From positions 1 to 45,613 of IMG/VR virus record IMGVR_UViG_3300027852_000064: DNA of 45,613 bases; one strand, written 5' to 3'. This document shows positions 20,116 through 26,766 of the stretch, piece by piece (within the stretch, counting starts at the first letter, position 1; each line of letters opens with the position of its first letter). The stretch comes from a virus. The position numbers and the translations under genes were made by a program. Under the pieces are notes generated by a model that saw only the letters and a list, made by a program, of their open reading frames with translations, was not told where the DNA came from and made no database searches.

Positions 20116-20724
20116 ATGGCAGAAGTAGTACGATATTCCACCCCGGTTTTCCGGATTTCATTCCCAGCTCTATTCAAAGCGGAAAGCTATGACGGTGGCG
20201 AACCAAAGTTCGGTTGCGCAGCGGTATGGACCCCAAGCAAATTTTCTGACAAAGAGAAGCAGCTTTGGAACAAAATCCGCAAAGCTCTTGATGCCGAAGC
20301 AATGGGTACCTTTAAGAAAAAACTAGACGACTTGCCTGCAAATATCCGGCGGGGCCTGCGTGATGGCTCGGAAAAAGCTGACATGGAAGGCTATGGCGAC
20401 GGGACAAAGTTCGCCAATCTGACCACGAAGATGCGCCCTGGGCTGATCGATCGGGCTAAGTTGCCAATCATCATGGACAGCGAAAAACCTCAGTGGGACG
20501 CTGAAGATAAGGAATATTCATCAGAAGATGTCTATCCTGGTTGCTTCTGTCGTGGCACAATCACGATCTATTCATACAACAACAAAGGCAAAGGTGTTGC
20601 TATGGGTTTGATGAACCTCCAGAAGGTTCGTGACGGGGAACGCCTTGACAGTCGTACAGATGCGGCCGAGGACTTCGACGATGATTTCCTAGATGATGAC
20701 GAAGATACTGGATTTCTTGACTAA
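20116..20724 (+). CDS. Single-stranded DNA-binding protein (DUF2815-like)
   Basis: 202 residues. The start 'YSTPVFRISFPALFKAESYDGGEPKFG' in its two halves is the usual DUF2815 opening, an OB-fold family related to T7 gp2.5. The protein ends in a highly acidic tail with a terminal aromatic (EDFDDDFLDDDEDTGFLD), the hallmark of SSBs that recruit partners. Paired with the DUF2800 nuclease upstream. Last gene of the operon, closed by the terminator at 20757-20793. Confidence 0.85.
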   Translation: MAEVVRYSTPVFRISFPALFKAESYDGGEPKFGCAAVWTPSKFSDKEKQLWNKIRKALDAEAMGTFKKKLDDLPANIRRGLRDGSEKADMEGYGDGTKFANLTTKMRPGLIDRAKLPIIMDSEKPQWDAEDKEYSSEDVYPGCFCRGTITIYSYNNKGKGVAMGLMNLQKVRDGERLDSRTDAAEDFDDDFLDDDEDTGFLD

Positions 20725-20756
20725 TGATTTGCTCCTAGTGATAAGTGACTGAGTAC

Positions 20757-20793
20757 AAAAAAGCCGCCGGTAATCCAAACCGGCGGCTTTTTT
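20757..20793. terminator. Bidirectional terminator
   Basis: A6, GCCGCCGG, nine-base loop, CCGGCGGC, T6. The symmetric A and T tracts let it work for both the plus-strand SSB gene and the converging minus-strand gene ending at 20814. Confidence 0.95.
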
Positions 20794-20813
20794 CGCTCAT
20801 ACTTATAGTGGCT

Positions 20814-21113
20814 TTAACTAGTAGCCAACCAGTCAACTACCTCAAATTCACTAGGATATAATCCCAACTTTTTACCATTCGGTAAAATAGCAGAAACTGC
20901 ACCATGTCTGTTTGTCCAAGCAGGGTATTCATTACCGGCAGCAGCATGTAATTCGTCATTAGCCAAATTAAATAGAGTATCAGTTTTGGTAGAACGAAGC
21001 ACTCTGATAGTTTTAGGCACCTTTCCGTTGAAGCGTTCCGGATAGTCAAATTCAGGTTTTTTATGGCCCTTGCACTTATCATGAACAGCGGGCCCGTGAT
21101 CTATCTTTTCCAT
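20814..21113 (-). CDS. Hypothetical protein after the SprT-like gene
   Basis: 99 residues. It begins with a His/Lys-rich segment (DHGPAVHDKCKGHKKPEF) and ends with 'LGLYPSEFEVVDWLATS'. It starts three bases after the SprT-like gene stop and is probably cotranscribed and possibly functionally linked. No domain recognised. Confidence 0.6.
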   Translation of the reverse strand: MEKIDHGPAVHDKCKGHKKPEFDYPERFNGKVPKTIRVLRSTKTDTLFNLANDELHAAAGNEYPAWTNRHGAVSAILPNGKKLGLYPSEFEVVDWLATS

Positions 21114-21116
21114 CGC

Positions 21117-21797
21117 TTATTTTACCTTAACTAGCTTTGTTAGCTCACTGATCTGCCAAGTGAGGAAAGCGTCAGTGCCTTCTTCCAACATTGCAGTGAC
21201 TTCATGATCGTTAGCGCAGAAGAGCGTCATATCCTTCTTTCCACGAGCGACGGACTTACAACAAGGGCAAGTGTATTTCATGTACTTTCCGCTTTTGCGA
21301 ACAGGGGGAGGCCCTTCGACTGCAACGTCTCCAACACGATCTAAATCCACTACCTTCAGAATTTCTGTAGCGACAGAAGCAAAAAGCCCGTTAGGGTCAA
21401 TTGCGTGAGTTACTGAGCTTCCAGTTATTTTTCCACCAGGTTTTGTCGGACGTGGTGGTAATCCGATTGAGTGCATCTTCGCCGCCCACTCAGCATTGTG
21501 ATGATTTGATTTTGTAACTGTCCCATAAATGTGCTGCCACTGATGCACCATCTCGTGAGCAAGAGTGCTCAGAGTCTCCATTGGTGAACGTAGGTTTGTG
21601 TATTGTGGGTTCATTGCAATCTCGTCAAGGGATTTACCAAAACGATCTTTACAGAAAAAACCGACGACATTCTTTTTGCGTTGTAAGGTGATTATCACCT
21701 GAGGCATGCTGTTATCAAAGATAGCTTCGTTCAATTTGTCGAAAGCTTTCTGGAGGTTTTCGTAAACCTCCATTGTTGGGGATACTGTCTTAGTCAT
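21117..21797 (-). CDS. SprT-like zinc metalloprotease
   Basis: 226 residues. HEMVHQWQH (His81, Glu82, His85) in a 'TLSTLAHEMVH' helix is the gluzincin active site; His100 in the 'NHHNAEW' segment is the likely third ligand. The C-terminal CPCC (177-180) with Cys194 forms a zinc ribbon like that of SprT/Spartan. Spartan-type enzymes cut proteins crosslinked to DNA; phage members may clear DNA-protein blocks or cleave a host target. The DNA-repair role here is inferred from the family. About 30 bases downstream of a 54-residue gene. Confidence 0.85.
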   Translation of the reverse strand: MTKTVSPTMEVYENLQKAFDKLNEAIFDNSMPQVIITLQRKKNVVGFFCKDRFGKSLDEIAMNPQYTNLRSPMETLSTLAHEMVHQWQHIYGTVTKSNHHNAEWAAKMHSIGLPPRPTKPGGKITGSSVTHAIDPNGLFASVATEILKVVDLDRVGDVAVEGPPPVRKSGKYMKYTCPCCKSVARGKKDMTLFCANDHEVTAMLEEGTDAFLTWQISELTKLVKVK

Positions 21798-21830
21798 TGT
21801 GTTCTCACTTTCTATTGATTAAAAGATTTA

Positions 21831-21995
21831 TTACAGCTCAGCTTTAGTAAGGCCCTTGTTGATAACAAGCTCTACTGTGAAGAAGTTGTTTGCCCATTCG
21901 ATAGCAGCTTCGCGTGTTGGGAATGTTTCCTTAGAAACGTTAACTTCGCGGCCCAGGTCTTGGTTGCGTTTGTCTATGCTTACTGAGTGGAACAT
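21831..21995 (-). CDS. Small protein (54 residues) under class promoter
   Basis: MFHSVSIDKRNQDLGREV..., with a central 'TFPTREAAIEWANNFF' helix that resembles short helical elements in small phage proteins. CGGAGAATACAA precedes the ATG, and the TTTACA-N17-CATACT promoter with the shared leader lies upstream (22031-22059). First gene of a transcript that may continue into the SprT-like gene. Confidence 0.65.
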   Translation of the reverse strand: MFHSVSIDKRNQDLGREVNVSKETFPTREAAIEWANNFFTVELVINKGLTKAEL

Positions 21996-22030
21996 TTGTA
22001 TTCTCCGTTGTTTAACTGTCTGATAAATTT

Positions 22031-22059
22031 AGTATGAGCTAAACGCTGGGGGTTGTAAA
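22031..22059 (-). promoter_or_regulatory. Promoter, TTTACA-N17-CATACT class, for 21995 leftward
   Basis: Minus-strand TTTACA (22059-22054), 17 bases, CATACT (22036-22031). The spacer holds CCCAGCGTTT, the reverse orientation of the element in the 3168 copy. The leader AAATTTATCAGACAGT is shared with the copies at 22987 and, in part, 22152. Confidence 0.75.
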
Positions 22060-22151
22060 CCCCCTCATTGCAAATAAGTGGAAATAACTGAAAATAAAAT
22101 TCCCCTATGTATATAGAGTGAAAATAATTGCCATTTATTGCAATGATGGGG

Positions 22152-22180
22152 TTTACATACACTAGTTGCCAGCGTATTGT
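22152..22180 (+). promoter_or_regulatory. Promoter, TTTACA-N17-TATTGT class, for 22212
   Basis: Plus-strand TTTACA (22152-22157), 17 bases ending GCCAGCG, TATTGT (22175-22180). Preceded by GCAATGATGGGG as in the minus-strand copies, and followed by a leader with ATTTACAGACAGTAA. It diverges from the 22031 promoter about 90 bases away. Confidence 0.75.
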
Positions 22181-22211
22181 GTATTTACAGACAGTAACCA
22201 AGGAGAATACC

Positions 22212-22433
22212 ATGTACGCGAAACTTACCCAGGTCCCTCATATTGATGGAAAAATGAGGACTGTTGGTGTTGGCGATGTTGTTGGCTTCAAGTGTGACAT
22301 CGAACAGTACCAACAGATTGTCGCAATCAAAGGAACTCGTCTTTACTTCCAGTCAGACGAAGGCTTCGAAGGCGAATACATTCGCAATGCCACTGAGCAT
22401 TCTGAAGAAGCAAGTGACTGCTGGGTCGATTAA
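22212..22433 (+). CDS. Small SH3-like hypothetical protein under class promoter
   Basis: 73 residues (MYAKLTQVPHIDGK...). AAGGAGAATACC gives a strong ribosome site. The run 'GVGDVVGFKCDIEQYQQIVAIKGTRLYFQSD' in short strands suggests a small SH3/KOW-like barrel similar to the domains in the 15599 and 22775 proteins. Function unknown; the promoter type marks it as one of the independently expressed small genes. Confidence 0.65.
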   Translation: MYAKLTQVPHIDGKMRTVGVGDVVGFKCDIEQYQQIVAIKGTRLYFQSDEGFEGEYIRNATEHSEEASDCWVD

Positions 22434-22457
22434 CCCAACCGAAAAAGGAAGGCCATT

Positions 22458-22646
22458 ATGCCTATTCAATTTCACGCTGATATTTCTGCGGCCGATCGCA
22501 GTGCAGCTTACTAGGGACTTAGCGAGATGTATCCTGAGAGCAATGTCATCCAGCTGGAAAGTCCGCAAGATACTCGCGATCGCGAGGGCGCGTTGTACCG
22601 TCAGTTTGACAGCGATCAGATCGACGAATTTTGGGATGAGTATTGA
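22458..22646 (+). pseudogene. Small gene with in-frame amber codon at position 19
   Basis: ATG at 22458 with AAGGAAGG upstream. The frame is open for 62 codons except for TAG at 22512-22514. The part before reads MPIQFHADISAADRSAAY; the part after reads GLSE then MYPESNVIQLESPQD... to DEFWDEY. Both halves have coherent composition, so this is either a gene broken by one mutation, a gene read through by a suppressor tRNA, a sequencing error, or two genes with a weak restart at 22527. TAG is a normal stop elsewhere in the genome (for example 19310-19312), so general recoding is unlikely. Confidence 0.5.
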
Positions 22647-22647
22647 T

Positions 22648-22728
22648 ATGGAAGAGGATACCTCACCCCCCGCACTCCCTGTAGATGATCCGTGCGATGA
22701 CTGCAGTCATTGGATTGGCAAAATGTAG
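22648..22728 (+). CDS. Possible 26-residue microprotein with C-x-x-C
   Basis: The ATG lies one base after the preceding stop and encodes MEEDTSPPALPVDDPCDDC then SHWIGKM. The CDDC-S-H motif might bind zinc. It ends just before a hairpin terminator. Too short for certainty. Confidence 0.35.
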   Translation: MEEDTSPPALPVDDPCDDCSHWIGKM

Positions 22729-22738
22729 ATAAGACAAT

Positions 22739-22765
22739 GCCCGCTGGTTATGACACCAAGCGGGC
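22739..22765. terminator. Convergent hairpin terminator
   Basis: GCCCGCTGGT (22739-22748) pairs with ACCAAGCGGGC (22755-22765), with one bulge. Only short T-rich tracts follow on either side. It separates the plus-strand genes ending at 22728 from the minus-strand gene ending at 22775. Confidence 0.6.
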
Positions 22766-22774
22766 ATCTTCGTC

Positions 22775-22957
22775 TTAAGTGAGGAGCATTGATACGTTTA
22801 CAATCTGAGTTGGCGCAATTGTCATATTGATGTTGGAAGGGTAGATCATGACTTTGCCGTCATACTCGTCCCCCATTGCAATCCAGATGAATTTGTCGTC
22901 ACCTTTGTCTTGCCATTCTGGCTTGATGAAAACTTGATCGCCTTTTGAGATGGTCAT
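22775..22957 (-). CDS. Small SH3-like hypothetical protein under class promoter
   Basis: 60 residues (MTISKGDQVFIKPEWQDKGD...). The opening 'GDQVFIKPEW', then 'FIWIAMGDEYDGKVMI' and a final 'PTQIVNVSMLL', follow the common phage small-barrel pattern (G-D-x-V, D-x-G, W). AAGGAGACTATCA precedes the ATG. It has its own promoter (22987) and terminator (22739), so it is a single-gene transcript. Confidence 0.65.
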   Translation of the reverse strand: MTISKGDQVFIKPEWQDKGDDKFIWIAMGDEYDGKVMIYPSNINMTIAPTQIVNVSMLLT

Positions 22958-22986
22958 TGATAGTCTCCTTACTGTCTGATAAATTC

Positions 22987-23015
22987 AGTATGAGCTATCT
23001 GCCAACGTTTGTAAA
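22987..23015 (-). promoter_or_regulatory. Promoter, TTTACA-N17-CATACT class, for 22957
   Basis: Minus-strand TTTACA (23015-23010), 17 bases starting AACGTTGGCAG, CATACT (22992-22987). Flanks GATGATGGGG (upstream) and TGAATTTATCAGACAGTAA (downstream) match the 3168 and 22031 copies. Lies in the 86-base gap after the phosphoesterase stop. Confidence 0.8.
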
Positions 23016-23043
23016 CCCCATCATCGCAAGTTAGGTGGATATT

Positions 23044-24696
23044 TTATGCACGCCACTTGTTCGACCACATCGTGATCAGCGCTCGCTTGCCATTGCCATA
23101 AGTGACGATGTGGCTGTGTGAATGCGAACTTGGTCCTTTTTGGTATACAAACCTTGCACCGCAAACCCCAGCAGAATATACTTCATCTCGGATTGCAGCA
23201 GTATGGTCGTGTCCTTTGTTGAGCGGTCGGCCTAGTTTCGTCAAGCCTTTTGTAGATCCACGTGATCCATTTGGGCCGAGATCACCATGCAATCCGTTCT
23301 CAACGCCTGCGACAACAAAACTCTCATCTTCAGATAGGAAGCGGATATCGTCATCCAAGCCTTCGCCAATCATTGCCCATTCTAGTAGGTCAAAGCCAGT
23401 ATCATCGTTCTCGATCGCACTTGTCATAGCCAGAGCAAGTTCCAGGTAATAACGGAGGTTTGCCGTGTCTGTCCACCAATCTCGCTTAGCAACTTCGATC
23501 CACTGCTCTAGGTGGCGGTGGTGATTGGAGGGTATCAAAACCATCTCACACCAATCTCGGTTGGCTTCATTTGCGAAGTCAGCGGTTAAGCGTACCTCGT
23601 CCTGTACAATCTCATCACCATCAATATGCTTCTGGAAAGAGCGGCGTATACTTGCCAACTCATGGTGGGACCTGGAACGCATTGAAAATATGTCACCATG
23701 GAATTGGTATTTTGGCCTGAGAGTGTCGAGCATTCCGCCTTTACCCCAGGACAGTTCCCGTACCCACAAAGCCATCTCAGCGACGTGACTATCGCCAAAA
23801 TAAATACCCTCGACGACACTCAACTCATTTACCTGGCCTAACTGGACATGAACACCTTTAGACCCTTCTGGGCCTATATCCATGATCGCATCGTCATTGT
23901 CAATGTGCAGCTGTCTAGCATACCAGTTGCCAGTGCTATCTACTTCAACCAGTAGTGCGCCATAGCAGTGATTGCGCTCAGCGACGATACCAGCCATCTT
24001 CTGGATGTAGTTCAACTGGGTCACAGTCCCAGTTGTATAGTTAAGCTTGGTCGCTTCATCTGGCATAGATGCCACGGAGCTCATCGCGATGCGTGTGTGT
24101 GGAAACACATTCGACTTCCTGCCATTGTAGTTAGCAAGGTTTGTGTTATCCAGTGGGTATTTTGTAGTCGGCAAGATGTTCATCTCACCACACCATACCA
24201 AACCGGGAGCGAGCTCCAGGCTGTTGTCAATTATATAGGGCTCAGCTTCCCTGGCGTACCAGAGGTCTTCGTCCTTCTGGGTATCCAGTGTTCCACGCTT
24301 TACAGCTTTGGATCCGTAAGTTGATTTCTGGTAGGTGTAGGTCCCAATGATTAGCTCACAAGACCCTTTCGGTAGATCGTCGAGCCATTCATGGTAAGCT
24401 AACAGATTGTTAAACCCCGGGTGCAAGTGGGTGTTGTTCTGGATTGAGGTCAGAATATACCTGGCGATGTGGCCCTTCTTCGGCAGCTTGCGCTGTGCAG
24501 TCTCAGCCAAGTCGATGCGACCATCTGCAACTTTACCTAGCTTAATACCAAGCCTGATCTGCGCCATCGCCAACCGGTCAGTGTAAGTTCGGCGTTTAAT
24601 ATTGACCATACGAGCCGCTTCAGACTTATTGCCTGCTGCCTCATAATACGCATCAACCACTAATTGTAATTCGTTGTCAGATACCGTACCAGCCAT
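23044..24696 (-). CDS. HTH plus calcineurin-like phosphoesterase protein
   Basis: 550 residues. The N-terminus (about 5-45) is a Fis-like helix-turn-helix (AGNKSEAARMVNIKRRTYTD). The C-terminal half has metal-ligand motifs of the calcineurin-like phosphoesterase fold: GDSH (301-304), FHGD (332-335), NHH (391-393), HGD (470-472) and GHDH (495-498). Related phage proteins are often called DNA transfer protein or T5 A1-like; for T5 A1 a role in early host DNA breakdown has been described. A metal-dependent nuclease or phosphatase targeted by its HTH is plausible. Lies after the lysis genes, 11 bases from its neighbour, with AAGGA upstream. Confidence 0.75.
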   Translation of the reverse strand: MAGTVSDNELQLVVDAYYEAAGNKSEAARMVNIKRRTYTDRLAMAQIRLGIKLGKVADGRIDLAETAQRKLPKKGHIARYILTSIQNNTHLHPGFNNLLAYHEWLDDLPKGSCELIIGTYTYQKSTYGSKAVKRGTLDTQKDEDLWYAREAEPYIIDNSLELAPGLVWCGEMNILPTTKYPLDNTNLANYNGRKSNVFPHTRIAMSSVASMPDEATKLNYTTGTVTQLNYIQKMAGIVAERNHCYGALLVEVDSTGNWYARQLHIDNDDAIMDIGPEGSKGVHVQLGQVNELSVVEGIYFGDSHVAEMALWVRELSWGKGGMLDTLRPKYQFHGDIFSMRSRSHHELASIRRSFQKHIDGDEIVQDEVRLTADFANEANRDWCEMVLIPSNHHRHLEQWIEVAKRDWWTDTANLRYYLELALAMTSAIENDDTGFDLLEWAMIGEGLDDDIRFLSEDESFVVAGVENGLHGDLGPNGSRGSTKGLTKLGRPLNKGHDHTAAIRDEVYSAGVCGARFVYQKGPSSHSHSHIVTYGNGKRALITMWSNKWRA

Positions 24697-24707
24697 GAGT
24701 GTCTTCC

Positions 24708-24980
24708 TTACTGAATTGGCGGCAGGCCTTTAGTAACGGCTATTTTAATACCGATCCAGGCTGCAGCAACTAGCCCTGATATAATCAAAAGTACGACTGA
24801 AAGCATACCCTTAGAAGTTACTGATTGAACTGCAATACGCCAATCTCGGAGGTGCTGCATATCCCGCTGCATATCAAGTGGATTTTCTGTGTCCAAGCCC
24901 ATGCGCAGAAATGCATCATCAACAGCCTCGCCCATAAGGTCTTTGAGCTGGTCACGAGTTAGGTGAACTACTTCAGTCAT
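24708..24980 (-). CDS. Tail-anchored membrane protein, DUF6127-like, holin candidate
   Basis: 90 residues. The soluble part 'LGLDTENPLDMQRDMQHLRDW' is close to the DUF6127 pattern seen in alphaproteobacterial phages and gene transfer agents. One C-terminal span follows (MLSVVLLIISGLVAAAWIGI). It overlaps the o-spanin stop by one base. A holin or antiholin accessory role fits the lysis neighbourhood but is not proven. Confidence 0.55.
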   Translation of the reverse strand: MTEVVHLTRDQLKDLMGEAVDDAFLRMGLDTENPLDMQRDMQHLRDWRIAVQSVTSKGMLSVVLLIISGLVAAAWIGIKIAVTKGLPPIQ

Positions 24981-25375
24981 CAGGATAATCCATTTCTGTA
25001 GTAATCGAGCTGCTGATTGGCTTCGGTTACATACCGAAGAACCTCTGCAACGTTGAGAGATAGCGTTTCATATTGCGCAGGGGTTAGTGCCAGGACGTTT
25101 CCATCCGTGGTCTTCACTACAATCCAGTCAAAGTCGAGGATGTTAATCGGTGCCGGTTTCGGGAGCGACGGTAATTGAGGTTGTGGGATAGACGTCTGTA
25201 CAGTCTTTACTTCCAGAGCCTGAGGCACATTTGAGCATGCGGAAAGCCCGATCAGAGCCATCATTAATACGACGAAGTACAAGCTCTGGACGTGCGTCCA
25301 AAAGCCTTGTAAGATCATGAGTACTGAATACTTCAATGAGCTTCTCGCGTTCTTCCCTGGCACCAGCTTGGCCAT
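24980..25375 (-). CDS. Outer-membrane spanin (Rz1-like lipoprotein)
   Basis: 131 residues from the ATG at 25375, with AGGAG seven bases upstream. A basic start and hydrophobic stretch end in a LIGLSAC lipobox (Cys47). The mature part is Pro-rich (SIPQPQLPSLPKPAP), as in Rz1 proteins, and ends in a helical domain (LSLNVAEVLRYVTEANQQL). More than half of the gene overlaps the i-spanin gene in another frame (25143-25375), the usual Rz/Rz1 arrangement. Confidence 0.75.
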   Translation of the reverse strand: MAKLVPGKNARSSLKYSVLMILQGFWTHVQSLYFVVLMMALIGLSACSNVPQALEVKTVQTSIPQPQLPSLPKPAPINILDFDWIVVKTTDGNVLALTPAQYETLSLNVAEVLRYVTEANQQLDYYRNGLS

Positions 25376-25727
25376 CTGCAATCTCCTGGAGCTTAACCTG
25401 TATTTTGGCTGAAGCTATTTTCCATTCCTCAAGCGCTGTTTCCTGCGCTTCTATCGTCGCATCCTGAACCTGGACAGCAGTTTCCAACGTTGATATAGTG
25501 GCCGCTAGAATTGCTTTTTCCTGGATAAGACTACTATATCCTTTCCAAAAAGCATACACCGATCCTCCTACGCCAAGAACCAACACAATAATCAATAAAC
25601 CTTTGAGCGCTCCAAAACCTGTTATTTTGCTGAACATTTTTCCTGCTCCTGAAACGAATTTAATGGCGCTAAAAGCTTTCATCGCACCACCCAAAATCGC
25701 CCATGTTGACAATACCCATGCTAACAT
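25143..25727 (-). CDS. Inner-membrane spanin (Rz-like)
   Basis: 194 residues. A span at about 41-62 (LKGLLIIVLVLGVGGSVYAF) is followed by a long coiled coil (ETAVQVQDATIEAQETALEEW) and a 'LLDARPELVLRRINDGSDRAF' region. With the overlapping lipoprotein it would bridge the envelope and fuse the inner and outer membranes at lysis. The stop of the endolysin gene lies three bases upstream. Confidence 0.75.
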   Translation of the reverse strand: MLAWVLSTWAILGGAMKAFSAIKFVSGAGKMFSKITGFGALKGLLIIVLVLGVGGSVYAFWKGYSSLIQEKAILAATISTLETAVQVQDATIEAQETALEEWKIASAKIQVKLQEIADGQAGAREEREKLIEVFSTHDLTRLLDARPELVLRRINDGSDRAFRMLKCASGSGSKDCTDVYPTTSITVAPETGTD

Positions 25728-25730
25728 AAC

Positions 25731-26486
25731 TTAAGCCTCGTTTTTGGAAACAACCTGTCCAGCTGAGTTCATTACAGGAATAGGTGGTAGCTTGTGCTTC
25801 CAGGTCTTTGGTTTACGATATCCCAAGGCTTTCTTCGGGGAGCGGTACCCGATGATGCGCCCTTCGTCCAACCAAGTGTCGTTTATCGAGTTACTCTGAT
25901 TACCACCGCGAACCCGGATCCGCTTCTTTACCGGGTCATATCCGACTGCTGTCCCGACATGCCCACCACCGTTTCTAGTTGCGGCGATAATGACGCCTAG
26001 GGCAAGTACATGTTCTTCACCGAGAAGAGCCCAATTGCGGGCCCAGTAAGGATTTTCGCCTAAAGCACCTGGAAAAGGCTCCTTCGGTAAAGTCAAGCGC
26101 ATAGCAGTGGCCATTGCATCACCACACCATGGTAGCTTAGCCGGGTCCCCGAGTGTTGCACCGTCTGAGCGTAACCACTCCTGCAGCTTGATGTTGTCGC
26201 GGACTTCATGCCAATGCATATGGCGACCGAGCTCATTAACCCACGGCGGAAATACAGGTTCGGACTTTAAGGCCCCAAGACTCAGTCTAGGCTCACTGAT
26301 ATTCTTTTGGCTGAACAGCAGCTTGATTGTTAGAGGCCCAATAAGTGGGCGCCTTAACAGGCCATTGTCACCTTTGAAGTTTGATATTGCGCGTTCTGTT
26401 TGTGGGCCCATAACCCCATCAACTTCGATCTTTAGCCCATGATAGACTAGAGCTTCTTGTATTTGTCTCACAGTATAGTTAGCCAT
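25731..26486 (-). CDS. Endolysin: peptidoglycan-binding domain plus TIGR02594/CHAP-like peptidase
   Basis: 251 residues. The N-terminal peptidoglycan-binding domain (about 5-60) has VRQIQEAL and VDGVMGPQTERAISNF. The C-terminal TIGR02594-type domain has Cys121 (LPWCGDAMA), His176 (GGGHVGTAVG) and Asn196 (GGNQSNS), a Cys/His/Asn papain-like site. It would cleave cell-wall peptides or amides at the end of infection. The start overlaps the holin-candidate stop (TGATG). No signal peptide seen, so a holin is needed for release. Confidence 0.88.
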   Translation of the reverse strand: MANYTVRQIQEALVYHGLKIEVDGVMGPQTERAISNFKGDNGLLRRPLIGPLTIKLLFSQKNISEPRLSLGALKSEPVFPPWVNELGRHMHWHEVRDNIKLQEWLRSDGATLGDPAKLPWCGDAMATAMRLTLPKEPFPGALGENPYWARNWALLGEEHVLALGVIIAATRNGGGHVGTAVGYDPVKKRIRVRGGNQSNSINDTWLDEGRIIGYRSPKKALGYRKPKTWKHKLPPIPVMNSAGQVVSKNEA

Positions 26487-26755
26487 CAGGTGTCCTCTCT
26501 TTCTACCTCGATCGCTTTACGATCAGTCAGTGTCGTTGCGCCGAAGTAAGCCAGGACAACAGAAACCCAAACGCCGAACAGAGTGCCGAGCAAGAAGTTC
26601 ATGCTCTCTATCCTGTCAGCATTAGCGTCAGAATATAAACCGAAGCATAGCAGAGGTATGCCAACCAAGAAAATAAGGCGAAAAGACCACCAAGCCATCT
26701 TGCGACGGTTCTGGTATCGATCAGCAATCTGGTTAGCGTCTAGTTTACTGGTCAT
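26486..26755 (-). CDS. Two-span holin candidate
   Basis: 89 residues from the ATG at 26755 (MTSKLDANQIAD...), with GAGGA upstream; a TTG 15 bases earlier is less likely. Spans at about 20-41 (WWSFRLIFLVGIPLLCFGLY) and 52-74 (NFLLGTLFGVWVSVVLAYF) with both ends charged suggest a class II holin. Directly upstream of the endolysin and overlapping it by one base. Confidence 0.65.
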   Translation of the reverse strand: MTSKLDANQIADRYQNRRKMAWWSFRLIFLVGIPLLCFGLYSDANADRIESMNFLLGTLFGVWVSVVLAYFGATTLTDRKAIEVEREDT

Positions 26756-26766
26756 ATTTTTTATCC

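Noticed and set aside
22458-22646. Genome-wide recoding of TAG
   Set aside because: Other well supported genes (for example 19175-19312 and the zero-frame tail chaperone) end with TAG, so TAG is a stop in this genome.
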